A DNA stretch of 64,000 nucleotides, from contig NZ_JAANOP010000009.1 of assembly GCF_011250515.1 (NCBI RefSeq), forward strand, positions 62,001-126,000, given 5' to 3'. Below the pieces are notes generated by a model that was not told where the DNA came from, ran no database searches, and saw only the letters and a program-made list of their open reading frames with translations. The translations under genes were made by a program, and so were the position numbers. This stretch comes from Aquirufa ecclesiirivi (GTDB lineage Bacteria > Bacteroidota > Bacteroidia > Cytophagales > Spirosomataceae). This document shows, piece by piece, positions 41,742 to 50,935 of this stretch; positions within the stretch are counted from its first letter, which is position 1, and each line of letters starts with the position of its first letter.

Positions 41742-42218
41742 ATGAAAAAGAATTTATTAGTGATTAGCTGTTTAGTGGGACTAAGCCTAATCGGAGCGGA
41801 AACAAAAGCAAGCGGTACAACTCGTAACAACGAAACGTCGACAAGTAATTTGTCTATCAAGAAGGAAACTTTATCTGAAGTTATTCAGAATTTTATAAAG
41901 AAAGATCAAAAAGCAACTAAGCCATCTGCGGCTAGCCTAACTATCTCTATATTAGAAGATTATCAAAATGGCAAGGCAGAATACTTACTTGCAAACAAAC
42001 AGGATAAAATCACGTTTAACCAAACTATCCAGACGATTTCACGCCAAGCGCAAAATTTCTCTGATGAAAAATCGTTAAACTGGATGAAAGAAATTAACAA
42101 ATCGGCGAAAGCCATCAATACAATCTGGGCAATTTTAGGTCAAGAACCAGTAATCGAATCAAAATTAGATATTGAATTCGAACAAAGTCCAGAATTAATT
42201 GTTGTATTTAAAAATTAG
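41742..42218 (+). CDS. exported protein of unknown function
   Basis: This 158-residue protein has a Sec signal (MKKNLLVISCLVGLSLIGAE then TKASG) and a mature part with no recognised domain: a Ser/Thr/Lys-rich linker, then helical segments around ETLSEVIQNFIKKDQK and SLNWMKEINKSAKAINTIWA. It has its own strong promoter with an overlapping inverted repeat and a terminator (42267-42287), so it is a single-gene unit. The downstream sequence holds the first of two copies of a conserved 27-nt sequence. Confidence 0.7.
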   Translation: MKKNLLVISCLVGLSLIGAETKASGTTRNNETSTSNLSIKKETLSEVIQNFIKKDQKATKPSAASLTISILEDYQNGKAEYLLANKQDKITFNQTIQTISRQAQNFSDEKSLNWMKEINKSAKAINTIWAILGQEPVIESKLDIEFEQSPELIVVFKN

Positions 42219-42229
42219 ATTGTAAGTAG

Positions 42230-42256
42230 TTTTCATAGTTAAATAGGTTTAGAGGT
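42230..42256 (+). repeat. conserved 27-nt sequence, copy 1 (3' region of the exported-protein gene)
   Basis: This 27-nt stretch is identical to 42371-42397. It begins TTTTCATAGTTAAATAGG and is followed by A-rich sequence and a terminator hairpin at 42267-42287. Confidence 0.75.
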
Positions 42257-42266
42257 AATAAAAAAA

Positions 42267-42297
42267 GGTGTTGTTCATAACGACACCATTTTTATTT
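42267..42297 (+). terminator. terminator after 27-nt copy 1
   Basis: GGTGTTGT / ACGACACC, 8-bp stem (one T/G wobble), 5-nt loop, then ATTTTTATTT. Confidence 0.75.
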
Positions 42298-42356
42298 AAT
42301 CTAAATGATACAATAATTTTTTTTGCATTAATCTTATATTATTCTAAGAAATCATA

Positions 42357-42433
42357 TATATTTGTATAAATTTTCATAGTTAAATAGGTTTAGAGGTTAA
42401 ATAAATAAGGCCAGAAGCATCTTCTGACCTTAT
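42357..42433 (+). ncRNA. possible small RNA: 27-nt copy 2 plus terminator hairpin
   Basis: TATATTTG (42357-42364) fits the -7 consensus and would start transcription near 42371, exactly where the second 27-nt copy (42371-42397) begins. An 11-bp inverted repeat (AAGGCCAGAAG / CTTCTGACCTT, 42407-42430, with one mismatch) then TATTTTTATG follows, so a ~65-nt RNA is possible. The hairpin pairs better on the minus strand, where it can end metG, and no clear -33 box is seen, so this is tentative. Confidence 0.35.
42407..42433 (-). terminator. metG terminator hairpin
   Basis: On the minus strand AAGGTCAGAAG / CTTCTGGCCTT pairs with one G/T wobble around ATG-like loop bases, followed by T-rich sequence, about 25 nt after the metG stop. 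Confidence 0.65.
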
Positions 42434-42455
42434 TTTTATGCCCTTAAAGTCCATT

Positions 42456-44486
42456 TTAACTCACAGAAGCCCCATTCCAAATTCCCATATCTGGCTGAAT
42501 AAAGGACAATTTTCCATCTTGTCCTTCCGCCATTAAGATCATTCCTTCACTTTCTAAACCCATCATTTTTCGTGGAGCTAGATTCGCTAAAAAAGTAACT
42601 TTTCTTCCTATTACCTCTTCCACTTGAAAATGCTCCGCTATTCCGCTTAAAATGGTACGTTGTCTAATTCCATCATCAACCGTTAACTTCAGCAACTTCT
42701 TGCTCTTTTCCATTTTTTCAGCTGCAATTACCTGACCTATACGAATATCCATCTTCGCAAAACTTTCGAAATCAATGGTTTCCTTGATTGGATTAGGTTG
42801 TTTAGACTGCAATAACATCTGTTGTTTGGTTTGATTCAATTTGTCTACCTGTTTTTGAATGACATCATCTTCCAATTTTTCAAACAATAAACCTGGATTT
42901 TTCAATACCGTACCTACAGGGACACTGTCAAAATCACCCAAAAGCGACCAATCTGCCTTCTCTATCCCCAAAGCATTTCGTAATTTTTGCGTGGTAAATG
43001 GCAAGAAAGGTTCTAAGGCTATACTGACATGTGACACTAATTGAATCGCATAATTTAATACATGTCCTGCTTTCTCAGGATTTTCTTTCATCAACTTCCA
43101 GGGTTCAGCTTCTGCCAGGTACTTATTTCCCAATCGAGCTACCTCCATAGCATAGACTAAAGCATCTCTAAATTTATACCCTTCCAATGCCGCAGCCAAT
43201 TTGTCCGGAATCTCAGTTAATGCTTGCTTTAAATCTTTTTCCAGTACAGAATCCTCTAATTTAGTTGGAACCTTGGATTCAAAATTCTTATCCAATAAGA
43301 CAAATGCCCGATTGACAAAATTGCCCAAAATGGCAACCAGTTCGGAATTGTTCTTTGTCTGAAAATCTGCCCAAGTAAAATCCGCATCCTTAGTCTCAGG
43401 ACTAGAGGCAGTTAATGCATAGCGTAATACATCCTGTTTCCCAGGGAATTCTTTTAAATATTCATGCAACCAAACCGCCCAATTCCTTGAAGTAGAGATT
43501 TTATCACCTTCTAAATTCATGAATTCATTTGCAGGAACCTGATCGGCTAATTGATATTCTCCATGAGCCATACACATTGCTGGAAAAATCAAACAATGAA
43601 ATACAATATTATCCTTTCCAATAAAATGTACAATTCGACTATCCTTGTCTTTCCAATATTTCTCCCAATCCGGCCTTAATTGACTCGTCATAGAAATATA
43701 TCCAATAGGTGCATCAAACCACACATACAACACCTTTCCCTCATTTCCCTCAATGGGCACAGGAACCCCCCAAGATAAATCACGGGTCATAGCGCGCGGC
43801 TTTAATCCATCATTTAACCAAGATTTAACTTGTCCTGATACATTAGGCTTCCATTCAGGATGAGAAGCTACATATTTCTCAAGTTCGGGTTGCCATTGGT
43901 CCAAGGGTAAAAACCAGTTTTTCGTTGGCCTTAAGGAAGGCGCAGATCCACTCAAGGTAGATTTTGGATTGATTAGCTCATTGGGCGACAAAGTAGAACC
44001 ACATTTTTCACATTGATCTCCATAAGCTCCAGGCTGGTGGCAACTTGGACACTCTCCTACAATGTAGCGATCTGCTAAAAATTGACCCGCTTCTTCATCG
44101 TAATACTGCTCGGTCACCTCCTCAATAAACTTCCCTTCTTGGTATAACTTCAAAAAGAAATCCTGAGAGATTTTGTGGTGAACCGGATCTGAAGTTCTAC
44201 CGTAGATATCAAATGAAATACCAAAATATTCAAACGATTGCTTAATTTCTTTATAATAATAATCCACCACTTCCTGTGGTGTTTTTCCTTCTTTTTGAGC
44301 CTTTATGGTAATAGGAACGCCATGTTCATCCGTTCCAGAAACAAAAATGACGTCTTTGTTTTGTAGACGTAAAAAACGAACATAGATATCTGCAGGTAAA
44401 TAACAACCCGCCAAATGACCAATATGTATAGGTCCATTGGCATAAATTAATGCTGCAGTAACAGTAGTCCGTTTAAATTCTGACAT
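42456..44486 (-). CDS. metG: methionine--tRNA ligase
   Basis: A 676-residue MetRS. The HIGH motif is HIGH at 21-24, the zinc knuckle has C146, C149, C159 and C162, and the second signature reads KISTS (329-333) rather than KMSKS, as in many relatives. The C-terminal ~110 residues ([20 protein letters not shown] onward) form a tRNA-binding OB-fold domain. Length agrees with the long dimeric form. It has a TAnnTTTG box (44515-44508 on the minus strand) about 22 nt before the start. It is single. Confidence 0.95.
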   Translation of the reverse strand: MSEFKRTTVTAALIYANGPIHIGHLAGCYLPADIYVRFLRLQNKDVIFVSGTDEHGVPITIKAQKEGKTPQEVVDYYYKEIKQSFEYFGISFDIYGRTSDPVHHKISQDFFLKLYQEGKFIEEVTEQYYDEEAGQFLADRYIVGECPSCHQPGAYGDQCEKCGSTLSPNELINPKSTLSGSAPSLRPTKNWFLPLDQWQPELEKYVASHPEWKPNVSGQVKSWLNDGLKPRAMTRDLSWGVPVPIEGNEGKVLYVWFDAPIGYISMTSQLRPDWEKYWKDKDSRIVHFIGKDNIVFHCLIFPAMCMAHGEYQLADQVPANEFMNLEGDKISTSRNWAVWLHEYLKEFPGKQDVLRYALTASSPETKDADFTWADFQTKNNSELVAILGNFVNRAFVLLDKNFESKVPTKLEDSVLEKDLKQALTEIPDKLAAALEGYKFRDALVYAMEVARLGNKYLAEAEPWKLMKENPEKAGHVLNYAIQLVSHVSIALEPFLPFTTQKLRNALGIEKADWSLLGDFDSVPVGTVLKNPGLLFEKLEDDVIQKQVDKLNQTKQQMLLQSKQPNPIKETIDFESFAKMDIRIGQVIAAEKMEKSKKLLKLTVDDGIRQRTILSGIAEHFQVEEVIGRKVTFLANLAPRKMMGLESEGMILMAEGQDGKLSFIQPDMGIWNGASVS

Positions 44487-44569
44487 ATCTCAAATTAAAA
44501 TGAAATACAAATTTAGCTAAAAAACAGCATTTTGAACTCGAATAAATCTCTTAAAATCTTGAATTTAGG

Positions 44570-44601
44570 TTTGCATGTAAAAAAACTAAGAGTTATATTT
44601 G
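44570..44601 (+). promoter_or_regulatory. promoter of rpsU
   Basis: TTTG (44570-44573), 20 nt, then TATATTTG (44594-44601), an exact TAnnTTTG match 26 nt before ATG 44628. This supports starting rpsU at 44628 rather than at the longer frame. Confidence 0.8.
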
Positions 44602-44627
44602 CGGACATTTTAAAAATCATTACGTAC

Positions 44628-44822
44628 ATGTTAATAATTTCAATCAAAGAAAACGAGTCAATAGACAAAGCATTAAAGCGATTCAAAAAGAAGTTCGAGA
44701 AGACAGGTGTAGTTAAAGAATTGCGTAGAAGATCTGCTTTCGAAAAACCATCTATCGCTCGCCGTACTGAATTGATTCGTGCGTCTTACAAGCAAAAAAC
44801 TTACGGGAATATCAATAACTAA
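44628..44822 (+). CDS. rpsU: 30S ribosomal protein S21
   Basis: A 64-residue basic protein (MLIISIKENESIDKALKRFK) that joins the small subunit and helps mRNA binding. The FKKKFEKTGVVKELRRRSAF stretch and ARRTELIRASYKQ tail match S21. A longer frame from 44532 includes the promoter and is not used. A Xer recombinase gene follows after 36 nt. Confidence 0.95.
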   Translation: MLIISIKENESIDKALKRFKKKFEKTGVVKELRRRSAFEKPSIARRTELIRASYKQKTYGNINN

Positions 44823-44858
44823 TTCCCCTAATTTCCAATAATTGACTACTTTCGAGTG

Positions 44859-45737
44859 ATGAATTCGGACGTAGTCAATTTTTTTTTAGAGCATTTATCG
44901 GTGGAGCGACGCTGCAGTCCGCACACGATTATCTCCTATGCGACTGATTTAAAACAGTTTAGCCTCTTTCTTGAAGAGCAGCATCAATCCCTTCCTTTGA
45001 CCGAAGTATCGTCCAGTCAAATCCGACTTTGGTTAGTGCATTTGTCTGATAATTCCCTTGAAAATCGTAGTATAAATCGAAAATTAGCGAGTCTACGAAC
45101 CTTTTATAAATTTCTACTTCAAAAAGGTCGTATCCAGGAAAATCCCCTTTTGCCCATTCGAACCATTAAAACCAGGAAAAAAATTCCTCAGTTTCTACGC
45201 GAAAGTGAAATGGCGGAAATCCCTAGCATTGATGAAACAAATCAAGACTTCGGAACCATCAGAGATCAACTGATTTTATACTTATTGTATGGAACAGGTA
45301 TGCGTTTGGCAGAACTGATTTCCCTTCAAAAAAGCCATATTAATCTACCTCAAGCTACATTACGTGTTTTGGGAAAAAGAAATAAAGAAAGAATTATCCC
45401 TATCCCTGCCTTTCTTTTACAACTCATTCAACGATATTTGACCCTTTGTCCCTTTGAAAGTTTGTATTTAATTGTCGACAATAAAGGGAAGCAGGTCTAT
45501 CCCATGATGGTACAAAGGCTAATCAAAAAGCAATTAGGCGAGATTAGCACCTTAGAGAAACTTTCTCCCCATGTGCTACGGCATACCTATGCCACGCATT
45601 TATTGAACAATGGAGCTGATTTAAATGCGATTAAGGAGCTACTTGGACATGCAAACTTAGCAGCTACCCAGGTCTACACCCATAATTCCATGGAAAAAAT
45701 CAAAGAAATATACGCTCAAGCACACCCCAAAGCCTAA
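44859..45737 (+). CDS. xerD: tyrosine recombinase XerC/XerD-type
   Basis: A 292-residue tyrosine recombinase for chromosome dimer resolution. The N-terminal SAM-like domain (FFLEHLSVERRCSPHTIISY) binds DNA; the catalytic part carries the RHRH..Y set: TGMRLAELISLQ, HVLRHTYATHLL, LGHANLAATQVYTH. ATG 44859 is used; a GTG at 44856 would add one residue. The choice of D over C is not certain. It overlaps thrB by 4 nt tail to tail. Confidence 0.93.
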   Translation: MNSDVVNFFLEHLSVERRCSPHTIISYATDLKQFSLFLEEQHQSLPLTEVSSSQIRLWLVHLSDNSLENRSINRKLASLRTFYKFLLQKGRIQENPLLPIRTIKTRKKIPQFLRESEMAEIPSIDETNQDFGTIRDQLILYLLYGTGMRLAELISLQKSHINLPQATLRVLGKRNKERIIPIPAFLLQLIQRYLTLCPFESLYLIVDNKGKQVYPMMVQRLIKKQLGEISTLEKLSPHVLRHTYATHLLNNGADLNAIKELLGHANLAATQVYTHNSMEKIKEIYAQAHPKA

Positions 45738-46669
45738 TTAGGCAATATCATAGGGCCTTGTTGATTTATCGGTGACACGAATATATCCGAACCAATGCCT
45801 ACTAGAGCAAACTGATCCCGCATAGCTTCTGCTACTTGCTTTGCTACTTCTTCTCCTTTTGATAAGGCAAACAAAGAAGGACCAGAACCCGAAATGGAAC
45901 AACCCAAAGCACCTGCTTGTAAAGCAGCCGCTTTCACCTCAGCAAATTGAGGAATTAATATAGCCCGAGATGGTTCTATAATGACATCCACGAGGGAACG
46001 ACCAATCAAGGCATAATCAGGAAGCATTAATCCTGCAACCAAACCAGCCACATTTCCCATTTGTGTAATAGTCGTCGACAAAGAAATCTCTTTATCTAAA
46101 ATACCTCGCGCATCCTTGGTATTGACTTCAATGTGCGGATGCACAATACTGGCATATAATTCAGAAGGGGTCGCAATTTGAATAATATCCAATGGATCGT
46201 AACTTCGAATGATGATGAATCCACCCAATAAACTAGGTCCTACGTTGTCAGCATGAGCAGAACCACAAGCTACACGTTCTCCTTCCATAGCGAATGGAAG
46301 TAGTTCTTTTTGAGTCAAAGGCTTATCCATCAATTCATTAGCAGCAAAAACACCCGCCACGGCCGAAGCAGCCGAAGAACCCAATCCCGAACCTAATGGC
46401 ATGTCTTTGTGCAAGGATAAATTAAATCCTTGATCCTCGCGACCGATATGTGTCAAGTATTTTTGTATGGCTATGCCAGCAGTATTTTTTGCTACTTCCA
46501 GCGGCAAACGACCATCATCACCCGTAATTTCAATGATGCTAATTCCTGGTTCAGCTCTTTTCTCTAAGACAATTTCATCGCCAGGTCGATTGACTGCAAA
46601 TCCGAAAATATCAAATCCACAAGCGACATTGGCTACTGTGGCAGGGGCATAAACACGTATCTTTTCCAT
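45734..46669 (-). CDS. thrB: homoserine kinase
   Basis: This 311-residue GHMP kinase phosphorylates homoserine in threonine synthesis. The ATP loop is PLGSGLGSSAASAVAGVFAA; the opening VYAPATVANVACGFDIFGFA and the C-terminal GCSISGSGPSLFAL complete the GHMP pattern. It begins 1 nt after thrA ends, so it is the second gene of a thrA-thrB operon; thrC is not seen next to it. Confidence 0.95.
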   Translation of the reverse strand: MEKIRVYAPATVANVACGFDIFGFAVNRPGDEIVLEKRAEPGISIIEITGDDGRLPLEVAKNTAGIAIQKYLTHIGREDQGFNLSLHKDMPLGSGLGSSAASAVAGVFAANELMDKPLTQKELLPFAMEGERVACGSAHADNVGPSLLGGFIIIRSYDPLDIIQIATPSELYASIVHPHIEVNTKDARGILDKEISLSTTITQMGNVAGLVAGLMLPDYALIGRSLVDVIIEPSRAILIPQFAEVKAAALQAGALGCSISGSGPSLFALSKGEEVAKQVAEAMRDQFALVGIGSDIFVSPINQQGPMILPN

Positions 46670-46670
46670 A

Positions 46671-49133
46671 TTATGCTAAATAGCTACCCATTGAAACAAT
46701 ATCGGCAAATACACCAGAGGCTGTCACCTCGGCACCTGCCCCTGGCCCTTTAATTACTAATGGGCGATCGTGGTATCGTTTGGTGGTAAAAGCAATGACA
46801 TTATCAGCTCCATCCATTTGATAGAAAGGATGTTGTGCGTCGATTTCACGCAAACCAATCGTGATTTTTTGATTTTCTAAAGCTGCTATATAACGTAAAA
46901 CATGGCCTCTTTCAGCGGCTGAGGCTACCATTTTTTCAAAATAATCGTTCGCCTTTTCTAATTCCAAAAAGAAATCATCTACTGTAGCAGCATGTTCACA
47001 AGCTGGAGGAATGATTTTTTCAATGGTGATATCCGTAAACTCCAGTTTGAGACCAATTTCACGACTTAAAATCAATATTTTTCGAGCTACGTCCATACCG
47101 CTCAAATCTTCTCTGGGATCAGGTTCGGTATATCCTTTAGCCTTGGCTTCTCGCAACACTTCGGCAAATGAGCGTCCTGGTTTAAATTGATTGAATATAA
47201 AGGATAAAGTACCTGACAAAATACCCTCAATTTTTTCAAATCGATCACCTGAGGCAATTAATCCTTGCAAGGTATTAATAACAGGCAAACCTGCTCCTAC
47301 ATTGGTTTCGTATAAAAATTTGACTCCTTTTTCTAAAGCTGTTTGGTGTAACTCCGCATACAAAGGATAAGGGCCAGAATTGGCCACTTTATTGGGAGTT
47401 ACAACGGAAATATTCGACTTAAATAATCCTAAATAATGGGAATAAATTTGTTTATCCGCAGTACAATCCGCAAAAATGGAATTTGGTAAATTAAGGGCTT
47501 TTATTTTTTCAATAAAGGCAGGCAAATCTTGAGATTTCCCCTGTTGTGCCAATTGATCTAAGGCCGATTTTACATCTATTCCTTTTTCTTGAATGAGCTG
47601 TTGTCTTGAATTAGCAATACCGACTAATTTGACTTTCAGTCCACGATATTTGGCCAAATAGCGTTCTTGTCCAGCTAATTGATACAATAGAGTCTTACCA
47701 ATTAATCCCGTGCCCACTAAAAACAAATGCAATGTTTTTAACTTCGAAAAGAAGAAGGTTTCATGAATGACATTCAGAGCTTTGGACAAATCCTTCTGCT
47801 CAATGACAACGGATATATTTAATTCGGAAGAACCTTGGGCAGTTGCCACAATGTTAATCCCGTTTTTACCTAAAACAGAAAATAATTTACCACTTACACC
47901 TGTGTGCTTCCGCATCCCCTCACCTACCACGGCTATAACGGACAAATTGGATTGTATATCAATGCCCTCAATGTCACCGATAAGCATCTCCTGTGCGAAT
48001 TCTGCTTCCAAAATTTCTCTCACTCGAACGGCATTTTGCGGTTCAATGGCAAAACAAATCGAGTGTTCAGAAGAAGCCTGAGAAATTAATATGACTGATA
48101 TTTTTTCTCGAGCTAACACAGTAAATAATTTAGCCGAAACCCCAGCTACTCCTATCATTCCTGATCCTTGTAAATTAACTAGGGCCAAGGAATCAATGGA
48201 ACTTATACCCGTAATAATGTATGGATTGGGTTTTTGTTCCTTACTAACAACTGTCCCTTTAAAGTTCAAATTAAAGGTATTCAACACCCGAATGGGGATA
48301 TTTTTTGCGAAAGCTGGCTGTAAAGAAGGTGGGTATATCACTTTGGCGCCAAAGTGTGTCAATTCCATAGCTTCCGCATAACTAATGGAAGGAATGGTAA
48401 AGGCATTAGTCACTTTACGTGGATCGGCAGTCATCATACCATCTACGTCCGTCCAAATTTCAATTTCTTTAACGCCTAAAGCAGCCCCAATGACCGAAGC
48501 GGTATAATCTGAGCCCCCACGACCGAGTGTCGTTGTTTCTCCAAGAGCATTCGAACCAATAAATCCTGTGATCAAACAGATTTCATCAGCATGTTGCTCA
48601 AAAAAAGCTTGAATCAAGGTATTGGTTTGGGCAAAGTCAACCTCTGATTTTCCAAAGGTATCATTGGTTTTTATGAACTGACGAGCATCGACAAAGAGAA
48701 CAGGCAAGCCTTTTTCTTTTAAGATGGCTGTAATTAAAGAGGTGGATAATCTTTCCCCAAAACTGACCAATAAATCCGAGGTTTTAGGAGAATTTTCTTT
48801 GACTAAGGCAATCCCCTTTAATACGTCCCTTAATTCATTCACTAGAGTACGAATTTGGGCTATAACTTGGGATTGTCCTTTTAAGGGAATGAAGTGCTTA
48901 ATGACTTCAAAATGCCTTGTTTCGATGGATTCAATCAATGGCAAATAAGGTTCTTTACCTTGTGATGCTAATTTACCTGCCTCCAACAACGAGTTGGTAA
49001 CTCCGCTCATTGCGGAAAATACCACGGCAAACTGTTTTGATGATTTCCAATTGGATTCAATGACGGATAAGACGGATTGGATACTCTCGACGCTTCCACA
49101 ACTGGTCCCTCCGAATTTTAAAATTTTTTCCAT
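46671..49133 (-). CDS. thrA: bifunctional aspartokinase / homoserine dehydrogenase
   Basis: This 820-residue fusion does the first and third steps of the aspartate pathway. The aspartokinase part starts MEKILKFGGTSCGSVESIQS and includes GFIGSNALGETTTLGRGGSD; two ACT domains lie around residues 315-460 and the homoserine dehydrogenase part starts near LHLFLVGTGLIGKTLLYQLA, with the substrate loop TPNKVANSGPY and GTLSFIFNQF. ATG 49133 is chosen over the longer frame at 49187. The ACT domains suggest threonine feedback. thrB follows. Confidence 0.95.
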   Translation of the reverse strand: MEKILKFGGTSCGSVESIQSVLSVIESNWKSSKQFAVVFSAMSGVTNSLLEAGKLASQGKEPYLPLIESIETRHFEVIKHFIPLKGQSQVIAQIRTLVNELRDVLKGIALVKENSPKTSDLLVSFGERLSTSLITAILKEKGLPVLFVDARQFIKTNDTFGKSEVDFAQTNTLIQAFFEQHADEICLITGFIGSNALGETTTLGRGGSDYTASVIGAALGVKEIEIWTDVDGMMTADPRKVTNAFTIPSISYAEAMELTHFGAKVIYPPSLQPAFAKNIPIRVLNTFNLNFKGTVVSKEQKPNPYIITGISSIDSLALVNLQGSGMIGVAGVSAKLFTVLAREKISVILISQASSEHSICFAIEPQNAVRVREILEAEFAQEMLIGDIEGIDIQSNLSVIAVVGEGMRKHTGVSGKLFSVLGKNGINIVATAQGSSELNISVVIEQKDLSKALNVIHETFFFSKLKTLHLFLVGTGLIGKTLLYQLAGQERYLAKYRGLKVKLVGIANSRQQLIQEKGIDVKSALDQLAQQGKSQDLPAFIEKIKALNLPNSIFADCTADKQIYSHYLGLFKSNISVVTPNKVANSGPYPLYAELHQTALEKGVKFLYETNVGAGLPVINTLQGLIASGDRFEKIEGILSGTLSFIFNQFKPGRSFAEVLREAKAKGYTEPDPREDLSGMDVARKILILSREIGLKLEFTDITIEKIIPPACEHAATVDDFFLELEKANDYFEKMVASAAERGHVLRYIAALENQKITIGLREIDAQHPFYQMDGADNVIAFTTKRYHDRPLVIKGPGAGAEVTASGVFADIVSMGSYLA

Positions 49134-49197
49134 TAATAAAGAAGAGAAAATGATACTTGCCTCTACAAACAGGCAAGAATTCGACAAATATACGAGA

Positions 49198-49710
49198 TTA
49201 GGCGGTATTTTTTCCTATAATTCGATGACCTCCATGGCGTCTTTTCGATATTTTTTGATAGTTTTCGGAAAGAACGGATATATTTCCATCTACTTCAAAA
49301 ACAGCCAGATTCACATCTTCCATTTTTTCAACGCCGTGCTCTCGAATAGCTGCCTCTAATTCTTCCTTCGTTAAGTTAGCTTCTTTCAATCCAGCCGTTT
49401 TTAATGCACCTTGATAAATCAGCAAAATAGGTTCACCATCGATCACTTTGGAAAATATTTTGTTGGAAATCATGACTTTTTTTAAGGTAAAATTCATGAT
49501 AAATAAAGCCAAAGCAGCTACCAAACCTCCTATCAGGGTCGTGTCGTTTCCAACCATAGCCGTTTGAACAGAATTAGATATTAGCAAGATAAAAACGACA
49601 TCTACCACAGATAATTGGGCAAATTCTCGCTTTCCAAAAAGACGAATAGCCGCCACGATGAACACGTAGACGGCTATTGATTTAAGGGCAATAAGGATAT
49701 AGCCCTCCAT
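49198..49710 (-). CDS. DUF421 (YetF-like) membrane protein
   Basis: A 170-residue protein with two to three N-terminal helices (YILIALKSIAVYVFIVAAIR), the family motif LFGKREFAQLSVVDVVFILLISNS, and a C-terminal cytosolic domain (EAAIREHGVEKMEDVNLAVF). Family function is not settled. It lies 1 nt after exbD, so it is co-transcribed with exbB-exbD. Confidence 0.9.
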   Translation of the reverse strand: MEGYILIALKSIAVYVFIVAAIRLFGKREFAQLSVVDVVFILLISNSVQTAMVGNDTTLIGGLVAALALFIMNFTLKKVMISNKIFSKVIDGEPILLIYQGALKTAGLKEANLTKEELEAAIREHGVEKMEDVNLAVFEVDGNISVLSENYQKISKRRHGGHRIIGKNTA

Positions 49711-49711
49711 G

Positions 49712-50113
49712 TTATTTTTTCTTTTCTGCTGCCATCACCATGGATAGGTTCAATTTGGCAGCTAAGTCATACACGTTCGTTAATTCCTGAACCGTTTGAT
49801 TGCGATCCATACGTACAATTAATGTAGCTGCTTTTTTCGCAGATACTGCTTGAGTCAACTCGGTTTCTAAATTGGCAAAATCAACTGGATTGTCGTCGAT
49901 GAAGTAATTCCGATTCTCATCAACCGTTAAGCGAACCACCTCATTAGCAGGAGTTGGCGCTGGTTTAGCTGTTTCAGGAAGCAGAAGCTTAATAGCGTCT
50001 GGCGAAGCTAAGGTAGATATCATCAAGAAGAACATGAGCAAGAAGAATAAAATATCTGCTAGTGCTCCTGTTTCAACTTCCGAGGCTTCTCTATTTCGTT
50101 TTCTAAAATTCAT
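49712..50113 (-). CDS. exbD: ExbD/TolR-type biopolymer transport protein
   Basis: A 133-residue inner-membrane protein with a short cytosolic start (MNFRKRNREASEVETGALAD), one membrane helix (ILFFLLMFFLMISTLASPDA), and a periplasmic domain with the DENRNYFIDDNPVD strand. The TM aspartate used for proton flow is in this helix region. It forms the energising complex with ExbB, 5 nt upstream. A single copy is present here. Confidence 0.9.
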   Translation of the reverse strand: MNFRKRNREASEVETGALADILFFLLMFFLMISTLASPDAIKLLLPETAKPAPTPANEVVRLTVDENRNYFIDDNPVDFANLETELTQAVSAKKAATLIVRMDRNQTVQELTNVYDLAAKLNLSMVMAAEKKK

Positions 50114-50118
50114 ACCTC

Positions 50119-50865
50119 TTAAACTTTATTAGCTGGTTTATGAAGGATATCTAAGAAATCAATCGCTGTAATTTCCATTTTATTGATTGTACGATCAATC
50201 ATGGTCATTAATAGGGTATACAATACATAGGCGATGATACCGACAATTAAGCCTGAAGCAGAAGTCACCATTTTCTCATAAATACCCCCTGCAATGGTTG
50301 AAATATCAATTTTATTGGAAATAGAAATATTATGAAAGGTACGAATCATACCCGTTACTGTACCTAAGAATCCAAACATAGGAGCTATACGTGCAATAGC
50401 ACTCAAGATTCCTAAATTCTTTTCCATGTTATAAATTTCCACTTTGGCTTTATTTTCTATGGCTGTCTCTATATCGCGAATAGGAGAACCTAGTCTACTT
50501 AATCCTTTCTCTAATAACTTAGCAATGGGATATTGAGAAGTTTTGCAATAAGTAATGGCCCCTTGAACATTTCCATTCACGAGCATATCGTTAATCGTAT
50601 GCAAGAAATTCTCATCCAACTTGGCTGTTTTACGAATATATAAATACCGCTCAATAAACAAGAAAACTGCTCCTGCAAATAAGAATCCGATGGGATACAT
50701 CACATATCCTCCTTTTCCTAATAGATCAAGTACAGAGAACTCTTCCACTACTTTGGTAGCTTGTTGAACCGGCTGGGCATTGACAATGGAATCGGAAACT
50801 GCAGCGGACACTGAATCGAGAGTCGAACCTGCTTGAAGTAGAATGGAAGCTAGCGATAAAGCCAT
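50119..50865 (-). CDS. exbB: ExbB/TolQ/MotA-type proton channel
   Basis: A 248-residue protein with three membrane segments: GGYVMYPIGFLFAGAVFLFI, a central pair around MFGFLGTVTGMIRTFHNISI (the conserved TolQ/ExbB core) and the C-terminal SASGLIVGIIAYVLYTLLMT. Together with ExbD it drives TonB-dependent or Tol-like transport. It precedes exbD by 5 nt. Start ATG at 50865 follows a Ser/Val/Ala-rich N-terminus without a clear signal peptide. Confidence 0.92.
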   Translation of the reverse strand: MALSLASILLQAGSTLDSVSAAVSDSIVNAQPVQQATKVVEEFSVLDLLGKGGYVMYPIGFLFAGAVFLFIERYLYIRKTAKLDENFLHTINDMLVNGNVQGAITYCKTSQYPIAKLLEKGLSRLGSPIRDIETAIENKAKVEIYNMEKNLGILSAIARIAPMFGFLGTVTGMIRTFHNISISNKIDISTIAGGIYEKMVTSASGLIVGIIAYVLYTLLMTMIDRTINKMEITAIDFLDILHKPANKV

Positions 50866-50935
50866 AAAAGATAAGTCTTAAATAAGGTTTACAATTGTTT
50901 ACAAGTTTACGATTTTTTTTTCAAAATCTCTAGTC

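Noticed and set aside
44859-45737. Integron integrase
   Set aside because: The sequence is an ordinary XerC/D recombinase beside rpsU, 29 kb from the island, with no integron-specific insert seen.
46467-46652. Plus-strand frames inside thrB and thrA
   Set aside because: They are shadows of strong minus-strand genes with no independent features.
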